Origin: Desulfobacterales bacterium
GTDB taxonomy: Bacteria; Desulfobacterota; Desulfobacteria; Desulfobacterales; Desulfobacteraceae
NCBI GenBank assembly: GCA_022361315.1
Contig: JAKSBB010000447.1
Coordinates: 1-13,105, forward strand
DNA length: 13,105 nt
Reading direction: 5' to 3'
Shown here: positions 7,360 through 13,105 of the stretch, piece by piece
How the letters are laid out: every line of letters starts with the position of its first letter
How positions within the stretch are numbered: position 1 is the first letter of the stretch
Made by a program: the position numbers and the translations under genes
Notes under the pieces: generated by a model
What the model saw: only the letters and a program-made list of their open reading frames with translations
Databases searched by the model: none
What the model was told of the DNA's origin: nothing

Positions 7360-8255
7360 TCTCCTCATCCCGTGCGAAAGCCATGGTCGGACTGACAATC
7401 GCCGTATTGTTCTGGGCGGTGAATACCGTTGTCGCCAGAGGGGTGGTTGATCATATCCCGCCCATGGCGCTATCGTTCTACAGGTGGGTTGCTGCCTTTA
7501 TTTTCCTTCTGCCGTTTGCCATGAAACCGGTGAAAGAAGATGCCGACATGATCCGGGGAAACATTTGGTTTTTGCTGTTGCTTGCAGTGCCCAGTGTCGC
7601 GGTGTACAACTCTGTGCTTTATCTGGGGGCATTGTATACCACGGCAACAAATATCAGTCTTGTGGTGGCGGCAATGCCGGCGGTTACCCTCGGGTTTGCC
7701 TGGGCCATCAACCGCGAACGGCCAAAGCTGTTGCAGATGCTCGGCATCGCAGTTGCCCTGGCCGGTGTGGTAACCATCATCGCCCAGGGCAATTTAAGCA
7801 TCCTGGCCGATTTCAGGGCCAACCCGGGGGATCTGCTCATTCTGGTTTCCATTACCGCCTGGGCATTGTACTCCGTCTTGCTGAAAACAAGGCCGCTGAA
7901 CATGTCGCCCATATCCCTGCTCATGGCAACCGTGGTCCTGGGTACACTGAGTATATTTCCTTTTTATCTTATTGAACTGGTAGTTGTCGGCGGGTTTCAT
8001 GTGGATAGCCGGGTTGTCGGTATGTTCATCTATCTGGGGATCTGTCCCTCCATCCTCTCTTACATATGCTGGAACCACGGAGTAAGGGTCGTTGGGGCTT
8101 CTCTGGCTTCGGTGTTTGCTTACCTGCTGCCGGTATTCACTGCGGCGATCGCCTATTTCTTTCTGGGAGAGCGCTTGGCAGGATTTCATTTCGCAGGCGG
8201 CGTCCTCATTCTGGCTGGTCTCCTGCTCTCCGCAGGCCTCAGAAATGGGAAATAA
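7356..8255 (+). CDS. EamA/DMT-family membrane transporter
   Basis: A 299-residue integral membrane protein with about ten hydrophobic segments arranged as two EamA repeats, roughly residues 8-145 and 157-295. Family landmarks include the first helix (FWAVNTVVARG), the PPMALSFYRW segment and the C-terminal FLGERLAGFHFAGGVLILAG stretch. Family members usually export small metabolites or amino acids, and the substrate cannot be read from sequence. The gene overlaps the mqnA stop by 4 bases (ATGA at 7356-7359), so it is co-translated with the menaquinone genes and is probably the last gene of that operon. A link to a futalosine-pathway intermediate or by-product is possible but unproven; DMT genes are often passengers in unrelated operons. 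Confidence 0.88.
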   Translation: MISSSRAKAMVGLTIAVLFWAVNTVVARGVVDHIPPMALSFYRWVAAFIFLLPFAMKPVKEDADMIRGNIWFLLLLAVPSVAVYNSVLYLGALYTTATNISLVVAAMPAVTLGFAWAINRERPKLLQMLGIAVALAGVVTIIAQGNLSILADFRANPGDLLILVSITAWALYSVLLKTRPLNMSPISLLMATVVLGTLSIFPFYLIELVVVGGFHVDSRVVGMFIYLGICPSILSYICWNHGVRVVGASLASVFAYLLPVFTAAIAYFFLGERLAGFHFAGGVLILAGLLLSAGLRNGK

Positions 8256-8293
8256 AAAGGGGCTTCAAGTATTATCACTTGACTTGGCTGACC

Positions 8294-8322
8294 TTTTCTG
8301 AATAAAACCAAATTTATATAAT
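8294..8322 (+). promoter_or_regulatory. Candidate promoter for the TRAP receptor gene
   Basis: A perfect TATAAT at 8317-8322 lies about 118 bases upstream of the receptor start. The matching upstream box, TTTTCT at 8294-8299 with 17-base spacing, is poor. A better TTGACT at 8279-8284 is too far from TATAAT but would pair with the weak ATAAAA at 8302-8307. A promoter is expected here because the receptor gene follows a 184-base gap after the exporter. Confidence 0.35.
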
Positions 8323-8365
8323 CAATGATCTTCAGTGTTTTGAGCGTGCGTAACTGATGTGGATG

Positions 8366-8388
8366 TGATGACGCCTTCCGGCGTATCA
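8366..8388 (+). other. Leader hairpin upstream of the TRAP receptor gene
   Basis: ACGCC (8371-8375) and GGCGT (8380-8384) form a 5-base-pair stem closed by TTCC. TGAT (8366-8369) and ATCA (8385-8388) extend it by four pairs across a one-base bulge. It lies 52 bases before the start codon, inside the expected leader RNA. No U-run follows, so it is not an intrinsic terminator. It may stabilise or regulate the transcript. Confidence 0.35.
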
Positions 8389-8426
8389 AGATAATTTGTA
8401 ACGATGATAACCGCTAAACTCGAAAA

Positions 8427-8432
8427 AAGGAG
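8427..8432 (+). promoter_or_regulatory. Ribosome binding site of the TRAP receptor gene
   Basis: A perfect AAGGAG inside an A-rich run lies 7 bases before ATG 8440. It settles the start at 8440 over the in-frame upstream ATG at 8404, and so places the twin-arginine motif at the true N-terminus. Confidence 0.75.
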
Positions 8433-8439
8433 ATGTTGC

Positions 8440-9537
8440 ATGGAAAAAACCACTCGTCGGGATTTTATCAAGAAAGTCGGTACCGGAGCAGCCGCCGTGG
8501 GCGCAGGCATTGCCGCAAGTGCAGTACCGGCCGTAGCAAAAGAGAAGAAATTCAGATGGAAAATGGTCACCACCTGGCCCCCCCATTTCCCCATGCTGGG
8601 TGAAGGTGCGGATAATTTCGCCAAATGGGTAGGTGAAATGAGCGGCGGCCGTCTTAAAATCCAGGTGTACGGCGGCGGCGAACTGGTACCTCCTTTAGGC
8701 GTGTTTGATGCCGTCAGCCAGGGTACGGTTGAAATGGGTCACGGTGCCGCGTACTATTGGGCGGGCAAATCCCCTGCAACCCAGTTTTTTGCCGCAGTTC
8801 CCTTTGGCTTTAATGCCCAGTCCCTAAACGCCTGGCTCTATTCCGGCGGTGGTATGGAACTCTGGGACGAAGTCTATGCAAAATTTAACCTTAAACCTTT
8901 TCTGGCCGGCAATACCGGTGTGCAGATGGGCGGCTGGTTTAATAAAGAAATCAAGACCATGGACGACCTCAAAGGTCTGAAAATGAGAATCCCTGGCCTG
9001 GGCGGCAAGGTAATTGCCAAGGCCGGCGGTAATGCCGTTCTCGTTGCCGGTGGCGAAATCTATACCAACCTGGACAGGGGCGTTATCGACGCCACTGAAT
9101 GGGTTGGTCCCTTCCATGATCTTAAAATGGGCTTTTACAAGGCTGCCAAGTACTACTACTATCCGGGATGGCACGAAGCCGGCACCGGTATTGAAGCCAT
9201 GGTGAACCTCAACGCCTGGAACTCTTTGCCTGATGATCTCAAGGCCATTGTAGAAGCCGCCGCTTACAAGTGCAACATGTGGATGCTCTCCGAGTTTGAA
9301 GCCAAGAACAATGGCGCGCTCCAGGAGCTGATCACCAAACACAAAGTCCAGCTTAAACAATTCCCCGAGCCGGTTCTCAAAGAACTCAAGAAACTGGCCA
9401 AAGAAGTGCTGGAAGAAGTGGCCGCATCCGATCCCATGAGCCGCAAGGTGTACGATTCTGTCCTTGAATTCCAGAAAACCATGATCGACTGGAACAAGCT
9501 GACCGAAGAACAGTATCAGAAGTTTAAATACCTCTAA
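8440..9537 (+). CDS. dctP: TRAP transporter substrate-binding protein, TakP-like, Tat signal
   Basis: A 365-residue periplasmic receptor of a TRAP (tripartite ATP-independent periplasmic) transporter. It captures an organic acid and hands it to the membrane subunits. The N-terminus has a twin-arginine signal (TTRRDFIKK, residues 4-12) followed by an Ala/Gly-rich stretch ending near PAVAKEKK, so it should be exported folded by Tat. The body resembles the TakP/FcbT1 group that binds 2-oxo monocarboxylates such as pyruvate. Landmarks are GELVPPLGVFDAV, EMGHGAAYYWAGK, NTGVQMGGWFNKEI, KMRIPGLGG with Arg183, DATEWVGP and YYYPGWHEAGT. The conserved Arg and the WVGP region are the expected ligand contacts. 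The exact ligand is not provable. The gene has its own leader and converges on dctM/dctQ, which are on the other strand. Confidence 0.93.
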   Translation: MEKTTRRDFIKKVGTGAAAVGAGIAASAVPAVAKEKKFRWKMVTTWPPHFPMLGEGADNFAKWVGEMSGGRLKIQVYGGGELVPPLGVFDAVSQGTVEMGHGAAYYWAGKSPATQFFAAVPFGFNAQSLNAWLYSGGGMELWDEVYAKFNLKPFLAGNTGVQMGGWFNKEIKTMDDLKGLKMRIPGLGGKVIAKAGGNAVLVAGGEIYTNLDRGVIDATEWVGPFHDLKMGFYKAAKYYYYPGWHEAGTGIEAMVNLNAWNSLPDDLKAIVEAAAYKCNMWMLSEFEAKNNGALQELITKHKVQLKQFPEPVLKELKKLAKEVLEEVAASDPMSRKVYDSVLEFQKTMIDWNKLTEEQYQKFKYL

Positions 9538-9556
9538 GAGGTATCTGCAGTAAAAT

Positions 9557-9597
9557 AAAAAGGCCCGGAAACCTGATCAGGTTTCCGGGCCTTTTTT
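9557..9597. terminator. Bidirectional intrinsic terminator, perfect palindrome
   Basis: The 40 bases 9557-9596 are a perfect palindrome with 20-base arms: AAAAA, then GGCCCGGAAACCTGA, then the exact complement ending in TTTTT. A GC-rich stem flanked by A and T runs works on both strands. It lies 19 bases after the receptor stop and 24 bases after the dctM stop, so it ends both converging transcripts. Confidence 0.92.
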
Positions 9598-9620
9598 ATG
9601 TATGGTGGTTGTGAATTGGT

Positions 9621-10946
9621 TTACAGAATTTTTTCCGGCAGCCAGGTGACAGACTCAGGGAAGAGGCAGATGATGCCCAGACCGATGATCTGGATAATAA
9701 CAAAGGGGATGATGCCTTTGTAAATATCCATGGTATCAATTTCCGGTGGTGTCACCCCTTTCAGGTAAAAGAGGGCAAAGCCAAAGGGCGGCGTCAGGAA
9801 GGATGTCTGCAGGTTTACCGCGATGAGGATCGCCAGCCAGAGGGGATCAACCCCCATACTGACCATAATGGGGGCCAGCACCGGTACATGGATAAAGGTA
9901 ATCTCGATAAAGTCCAGGAAAAACCCGGCAATAAAGATGATGGACATGACGATGAAGAGTACCCCCCATTTGCCGAAGGGCAGGGCGGCGATCAATTCCC
10001 GCACCAGTTCGTCACCACCCAGTCCCCGGAACACAAGTCCCAGGGTGGTGGCACCCACCAGGATGATAAAAACCATACAGGTGAGCTTGGTGGTGGTGTC
10101 CATAACCTCTCTGACGATCTTCAGGCTGAAGCGGCCATGGATGGCGGTGAGTATGCTGGCACCGATGGCGCCTACGGATGCAGCCTCTGTGGGGGAGGCT
10201 ACACCGGCAAAGATGGAGCCCAGGACGGCCACCATGAGAAAGAGGGGCGGTACAAGGGCTTTGAATACCTTGATGAGCAGTTCCGTACGGGTAATTGCGT
10301 CCAGAATTTCCTGATCAATGGGAGGTGCCCACTCCGGTTTGATCCGGGCGATAATAAGGACATACAGCATATAGAGGAATACCAGGATAAACCCGGGAAT
10401 CACCGCACCGATAAATAGGTCACCCACCGGGACGTTCATGATATCGCCCAGAAGAACCAGAACGATACTGGGCGGAATGATCTGGCCCAGGGTGCCTGAA
10501 GCTGCCACGGTACCGGTGGTGAGGCTTTTGGAGTATCTGCTCCTGAGCATGGTCGGTACGGACAGCAGACCCATGGTCACCACCGTGGCCCCGACAATAC
10601 CGGTGGAGGCCCCCATGAGCGCCCCGACAAAAATAACCGATACGGCAAGGCCGCCCCGGATTTTCCCGAAGACAAGGGCCATGGCTTCCAGCAGTTCTTC
10701 CGCCAGACCGGATTTCTCCAGCATCACACCCATGTAGATGAACAGCGGCACCGCCATCAGGGTGAAGTTGCTCATGGTTCCCCATACCCGCAGGGGCATA
10801 AGCTCAAAAAATGAGGGGCCGAATCCCCACAGCCCGAAAAAGAGGGAAACACCGCCGATGGTAAAGGCAACCGGATATCCCAGAAGCAGCAGGGCAAACA
10901 CCGCGGTGAACATGATCAGGGGCATATATTCATGAATGAATTCCAT
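9621..10946 (-). CDS. dctM: TRAP transporter large permease subunit
   Basis: A 441-residue, very hydrophobic protein of the DctM/FcbT3 type, the ion-coupled channel subunit of a TRAP transporter. It has about 12 membrane segments. Family stretches include LLGYPVAFTIGG, FTLMAVPLFIYMGVMLEKSG, GALMGASTGIVGATVVTMG, the GTLGQIIPPSIVLVLLGD motif and a C-terminal FLTPPFGFALFYLKGV segment. The ATG at 10946 is chosen because it follows the dctQ stop by one base and has an AAGGGGG ribosome site about 9 bases upstream. An in-frame ATG at 10970 would overlap dctQ by 23 bases and add eight polar residues. It pairs with dctQ and, by family and proximity, with the TakP-like receptor encoded on the opposite strand. 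Confidence 0.93.
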   Translation of the reverse strand: MEFIHEYMPLIMFTAVFALLLLGYPVAFTIGGVSLFFGLWGFGPSFFELMPLRVWGTMSNFTLMAVPLFIYMGVMLEKSGLAEELLEAMALVFGKIRGGLAVSVIFVGALMGASTGIVGATVVTMGLLSVPTMLRSRYSKSLTTGTVAASGTLGQIIPPSIVLVLLGDIMNVPVGDLFIGAVIPGFILVFLYMLYVLIIARIKPEWAPPIDQEILDAITRTELLIKVFKALVPPLFLMVAVLGSIFAGVASPTEAASVGAIGASILTAIHGRFSLKIVREVMDTTTKLTCMVFIILVGATTLGLVFRGLGGDELVRELIAALPFGKWGVLFIVMSIIFIAGFFLDFIEITFIHVPVLAPIMVSMGVDPLWLAILIAVNLQTSFLTPPFGFALFYLKGVTPPEIDTMDIYKGIIPFVIIQIIGLGIICLFPESVTWLPEKIL

Positions 10947-10947
10947 A

Positions 10948-11472
10948 TTAATTTTCCCCCTTTCTTTCATATCCGAAAATCACCATCAGGCATTTGCCAG
11001 CCTGGGATAATCCCTGGATAATTAAAAGGACGAAACCAGCCGGAATCATTGCTTTCAGGACATATCGCATGGGAAGGCCGCCGGGATCCGGAGATACCTC
11101 CCGCACTGCCCAGGAGTTGCCGATGAACTTCTGGGTGGCGTAGATAATCATGATGGAAAAGGGGATCAGAAAGATCAGGGTACCCAGAAGATCCACCCAG
11201 GCCTTGGTCTTTTTGCTGAAATTGATGAAAAGGATGTCCACCCGGACATGGCCGCCTTCTTTGAGGGTATAGGCTGCGCCGATGAGAAAGACGACGGCGA
11301 ACAGGTGCCACTCCAGTTCCTGAAGTGCAACATTACCCTTGTTGAATGCATACCGCATCACGGTATCGTAGAAAACGATTAAAACCATGGACGTGGTCAG
11401 CCAGCCCACAATATGGCCGATCTTGTCGCTGACACCGTCAATGATCGTGACAAATTTTTCAATGAAATGCAT
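10948..11472 (-). CDS. dctQ: TRAP transporter small permease subunit
   Basis: A 174-residue protein of the DctQ/FcbT2 type with four predicted membrane helices: about HIVGWLTTSMVLIVFYDTV, the WHLFAVVFLIGAAYTL region, LLGTLIFLIPFSIMIIYA and MIPAGFVLLIIQGLSQ. It contains the YTLKEGGHVRVDILF motif of the family. The small subunit associates with DctM and docks the receptor. The ATG at 11472 is preferred for an AAGGGGG site about 11 bases upstream; the in-frame ATG at 11493 adds seven residues but has no clear ribosome site. The stop is one base before the chosen dctM start, so the two genes are transcribed and translated together. Confidence 0.9.
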   Translation of the reverse strand: MHFIEKFVTIIDGVSDKIGHIVGWLTTSMVLIVFYDTVMRYAFNKGNVALQELEWHLFAVVFLIGAAYTLKEGGHVRVDILFINFSKKTKAWVDLLGTLIFLIPFSIMIIYATQKFIGNSWAVREVSPDPGGLPMRYVLKAMIPAGFVLLIIQGLSQAGKCLMVIFGYERKGEN

Positions 11473-11513
11473 AGATTCAACTGCCCCCTTCATCTGTTTC
11501 GTGTAAATAGATA

Positions 11514-11542
11514 GCAGTTTCTAAAGCGAATTCAGAAACTGC
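11514..11542. repeat. Inverted repeat with 9-base arms in the dctQM leader
   Basis: GCAGTTTCT (11514-11522) and AGAAACTGC (11534-11542) are exact inverted copies separated by 11 bases. The element lies 41-70 bases upstream of the dctQ start, probably inside the transcript leader. It could be an operator for a dimeric regulator or an RNA hairpin. No U-run follows it on the minus strand. Confidence 0.6.
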
Positions 11543-11568
11543 CGTCCCGTTCGATTAAAAGCAAATTC

Positions 11569-11584
11569 TCTATAGATCTATAGA
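11569..11584. promoter_or_regulatory. Double 8-base palindrome, probable operator of dctQM
   Basis: TCTATAGATCTATAGA is a perfect 16-base palindrome made of two tandem copies of the self-complementary TCTATAGA. It lies just downstream of a TTGACA box on the minus strand, where the -10 region of the dctQM promoter should be. A repressor bound here would block that promoter. The regulator is not in the window. Confidence 0.5.
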
Positions 11585-11601
11585 ATAGGGTGGTTTGTCA
11601 A
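11571..11601 (-). promoter_or_regulatory. Candidate promoter of dctQM
   Basis: A perfect TTGACA reads on the minus strand from 11601 to 11596. The best -10-like sequences lie in the palindrome: TCTATA after 19 bases, or overlapping TATAGA-type boxes at poorer spacing. The exact -10 is uncertain, but a promoter is required in this 216-base gap, and the start would fall about 85-95 bases before dctQ. Confidence 0.45.
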
Positions 11602-11688
11602 GCTTTTTCCTGGGTTGGAGCGGCTTCTGCTGTCCCGGCAGTGTGATGATATCCGCGTAGTGAGCTATCAGAAAACTTGGGAGGAATA

Positions 11689-12813
11689 TTAAAGGGGAAG
11701 ATTAAAGACGAATAGGGTGCCGTCTTCTTTTGTGGAGGTGAAGGTTACCTTTCCTTTCAGATAAGACTCTCCGAACAGCTTCATGGAGTATGTTCCGAGT
11801 CCCCGGCCCTGATCCTCCTTGGAACTGAAGTAGCGCTGGAAGATCCGTTTCTGGATGTGGGCAGGTATATATGCCTGGTTCCATACAGTGAAAACGGCAC
11901 TTTGATCCGGCGTCAACCCCGCAGAGATCCGGACGGAGCCCCCGGCTTCAGTTGCTTCAAGTGCATTGATGACCATGTTGCCGAGAATTCTGGATATCAG
12001 CAGGGGGTCTGTTTCCAATACGGCATCCTGTTCCGGCCATGCCGAAATGATGGTTTTACCGTCGGAGGATTTGTGGCCGCTGATCACCGCGTCCAGATCT
12101 TCCTTGATTCGGCTCAGGGGCACCGCTGTTTTCACCGCTTTGTAGGCCGCATCCCTGTGATGTGAGAGATCTTTTTGAATCTCCACTTCGCTCACAAGCC
12201 GTTCCACGGTCTGGCGGATGGATGCCACATCGAAATTGCCGGGGTGATCCATTTCCAGAAGCTGTACGTTCCCGTACAAGGCCGTAAGGGTGTTGTTGAT
12301 ATCGTGGAAGAATACCCGGTCCATGTTCAACCAGAACTGCTGCTGGGTTACATCATGGGCGAAAAAGAGAATCCAGCGGTTGCCGTCCACATGGATAGGT
12401 TTTGCCTTGACCTGGAGACAGATGTCGGAAATGATACCGTTTTTGTCCGATACCAGGGCGCAGACCTGCTCCGTTTCCTTGTCATTATTAATGGCTGACA
12501 TCATCGCAATGGCTGCACCGCAGGACACGCAATGTTCTGTCGTACCGCAACCACTGGGATCACTGAACGCATGGATACAACTCAAACTCTCTCCCAGCCG
12601 GAGCCCTAAAACCTCATGGGCATCCCTGACACCGAGGCTGTCAAGAAAGGCATGATTCAGAGCAACAATCTGCCGGTCGTCGTTTAGCACCACGAGAATG
12701 CCTTCCGAAGTTTCAAGAAGGGCGTTCATCACCGGGCTGCTGCTGGTATCAAGAATCTGATTTTTGAGTTGACGACGCTCCGTTCGCTGCGCCGGGGCAA
12801 AATACGTATCCAT
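11689..12813 (-). CDS. PAS-domain sensor histidine kinase with cysteine cluster
   Basis: A 374-residue, apparently soluble histidine kinase; no membrane helices are visible. Residues about 28-160 form a PAS-like sensor domain with four close cysteines, Cys79, Cys89, Cys95 and Cys98, within CIHAFSDPSGCG and EHCVSCGA. This spacing could bind a metal or report redox state. The dimerisation and phosphoacceptor helix carries His170 (FFHDINNTLTAL). The ATPase domain has an N box (NMVINALEATEAGG, Asn283) and a glycine-rich lid (GRGLGTYSMKLFGE, 336-349). The G1 region reads VWNQAYIP, where many kinases have Asp or Asn plus Gly. No response regulator is in the window, so it is an orphan kinase. It is co-directional with dctQM but separated by 216 bases, so a role in controlling that transporter is possible but unsupported. 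Confidence 0.9.
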   Translation of the reverse strand: MDTYFAPAQRTERRQLKNQILDTSSSPVMNALLETSEGILVVLNDDRQIVALNHAFLDSLGVRDAHEVLGLRLGESLSCIHAFSDPSGCGTTEHCVSCGAAIAMMSAINNDKETEQVCALVSDKNGIISDICLQVKAKPIHVDGNRWILFFAHDVTQQQFWLNMDRVFFHDINNTLTALYGNVQLLEMDHPGNFDVASIRQTVERLVSEVEIQKDLSHHRDAAYKAVKTAVPLSRIKEDLDAVISGHKSSDGKTIISAWPEQDAVLETDPLLISRILGNMVINALEATEAGGSVRISAGLTPDQSAVFTVWNQAYIPAHIQKRIFQRYFSSKEDQGRGLGTYSMKLFGESYLKGKVTFTSTKEDGTLFVFNLPL

Positions 12814-12845
12814 GATATTGTCTCAAAAAGATTGGTTCTTCAGAA

Positions 12846-12875
12846 AAGATAGTGGGAATAAGGTTAGGGTGTCAA
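12846..12875 (-). promoter_or_regulatory. Sigma-70-type promoter of the histidine kinase
   Basis: On the minus strand, TTGACA (12870-12875) is followed after 18 bases by TATCTT (12846-12851). Transcription would start near 12838, leaving a short leader of about 25 bases before ATG at 12813. The -35 box is perfect and the -10 box matches 4 of 6 positions. Confidence 0.55.
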
Positions 12876-12925
12876 TACAAAATGTGTAAACAAGTATATT
12901 GCTGTATTCAGGACCTATCTCCATG

Positions 12926-12970
12926 ATTAAAAAACAAAAAAGGTTTTGACCCTTCAAAACGGCCAAAACC
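12926..12970 (-). terminator. Intrinsic terminator after the tRNA-like remnant
   Basis: Read on the minus strand, a hairpin (GGTTTTG at 12964-12970 pairing with CAAAACC at 12942-12948, extended by GG/CC across one mismatch) is followed by TTTTTTGTTTTTT. This is a typical intrinsic terminator for a minus-strand transcript. It lies 13 bases after the CCA end of the tRNA-like sequence, so it was probably that tRNA gene's own terminator. Confidence 0.7.
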
Positions 12971-12982
12971 CTTGTCCTTCTT

Positions 12983-13010
12983 TGGTCGGGATGAGAGGAT
13001 TTGAACCTCA
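12983..13010 (-). pseudogene. Displaced 3' end of a tRNA-Pro-like gene, possible att site
   Basis: On the minus strand the bases read as the last third of a tRNA: T arm with loop TTCAAAT (12999-13005) between GAGG and CCTC, acceptor strand CATCCCG (12993-12987), discriminator A and encoded CCA. A terminal G72 with A73 is the pattern of bacterial tRNA-Pro, which starts with C1. A complete tRNA would need CGGGATG at its 5' end, and no such sequence exists in the 100 bases upstream. The outermost T-stem pair is a mismatch (T-T), so tRNA similarity stops exactly there. This is what is left when an element integrates into a tRNA 3' end. A highly diverged intact tRNA cannot be wholly excluded. Confidence 0.6.
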
Positions 13011-13046
13011 CATTCGCATTGAAATCATTGAGAATCTTATAGCCCC

Positions 13047-13072
13047 CGCACCACTTGCGCACCATTGGTGCG
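13047..13072. repeat. Three copies of CGCACCA, two direct and one inverted
   Basis: CGCACCA occurs at 13047-13053 and 13058-13064, and its complement TGGTGCG at 13066-13072. The last two form a 15-base hairpin with a single central T. They lie about 35-60 bases beyond the tRNA remnant. Such short repeats are found as protein-binding arm sites near integrase att cores, but here that is only a suggestion. The rest of 12814-13105 holds no gene that I can support. Confidence 0.5.
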
Positions 13073-13105
13073 AATTGAATCTATGATAATTTTACCAAAT
13101 TTTGA

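Noticed and set aside
8258..8298. Terminator after the EamA gene (TCAAGT/ACTTGA hairpin, outer AAAAGG/CCTTTT)
   Set aside because: The inner stem is only six AT-rich pairs, the outer arms are far apart, and no clean U-run follows, so it is too weak to call.
8279..8300. Sigma-54 promoter ahead of the TRAP receptor
   Set aside because: Sigma-54 control is known for some dct genes, but no TGGCAC-N5-TTGC-like pair is present in the gap.
12823..13065. An 80-residue minus-strand open frame at the right end
   Set aside because: It runs through the tRNA-like sequence, its terminator and the kinase promoter, and encodes nothing recognisable.
12983..13105. Complete tRNA or tmRNA gene on the minus strand
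   Set aside because: No 5' acceptor strand pairs with CATCCCG within the window, and the acceptor lacks the alanine-type features of tmRNA. Only the 3' end can be supported.
1..13105. CRISPR arrays, insertion sequences or transposase genes
   Set aside because: No spaced repeat array, terminal inverted repeats with a transposase, or recombinase gene is visible in the window.

Overview
The window looks like a piece of a Desulfobacterota chromosome, most likely a Desulfobacteraceae-type sulfate reducer. The reasons are the futalosine menaquinone genes, a Tat-exported TRAP receptor for 2-oxo acids, and a histidine kinase whose PAS domain carries a cysteine cluster of a kind I recall from this group. 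The taxonomic call is inference, because no rRNA or other marker gene is present.

Left part (1-8255). A partial, unrecognised gene runs leftward off the edge (280 to 1) and is divergent from a long rightward gene train. The train starts with a three-gene module: an orphan ParA/MinD-type ATPase with Arg at the signature-Lys position, a small acidic protein, and a coiled-coil protein ending in two C4 zinc ribbons and a basic tail. Only 10 bases later come four genes of the futalosine route to menaquinone: mqnE, mqnC, a probable aminofutalosine deaminase (mqnX) and mqnA. An EamA-family exporter follows. Gaps run from 18 bases down to overlaps of 4 and 11 bases, so 484-8255 is probably one operon. 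Together the enzymes make the chorismate-derived precursor (MqnA), join it to SAM (MqnE), deaminate the product (MqnX) and, after loss of hypoxanthine, cyclise it (MqnC). The hydrolase (MqnB or an MTA/SAH-nucleosidase type) and MqnD are not in the window.

Middle part (8256-11688). A leader with a candidate promoter and a hairpin precedes a TakP-like TRAP substrate-binding protein with a twin-arginine signal. Its gene converges on dctM and dctQ, which are read from the other strand, and a perfect 40-base palindrome between them serves as a two-way terminator. The dctQM promoter region holds a 16-base perfect palindrome next to a TTGACA box and, further down, a 9-base-arm inverted repeat. A dedicated regulator is likely, but none is encoded here.

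Right part (11689-13105). An orphan PAS histidine kinase reads leftward from a good sigma-70-like promoter. Beyond it lies the 3' end of a tRNA-Pro-like gene on the minus strand (T arm, acceptor strand and CCA), followed by its own terminator but lacking a matching 5' half. The simplest reading is a displaced tRNA end, meaning the border of an integrated element that continues past the right edge. Short GCACCA repeats lie just inside that border.
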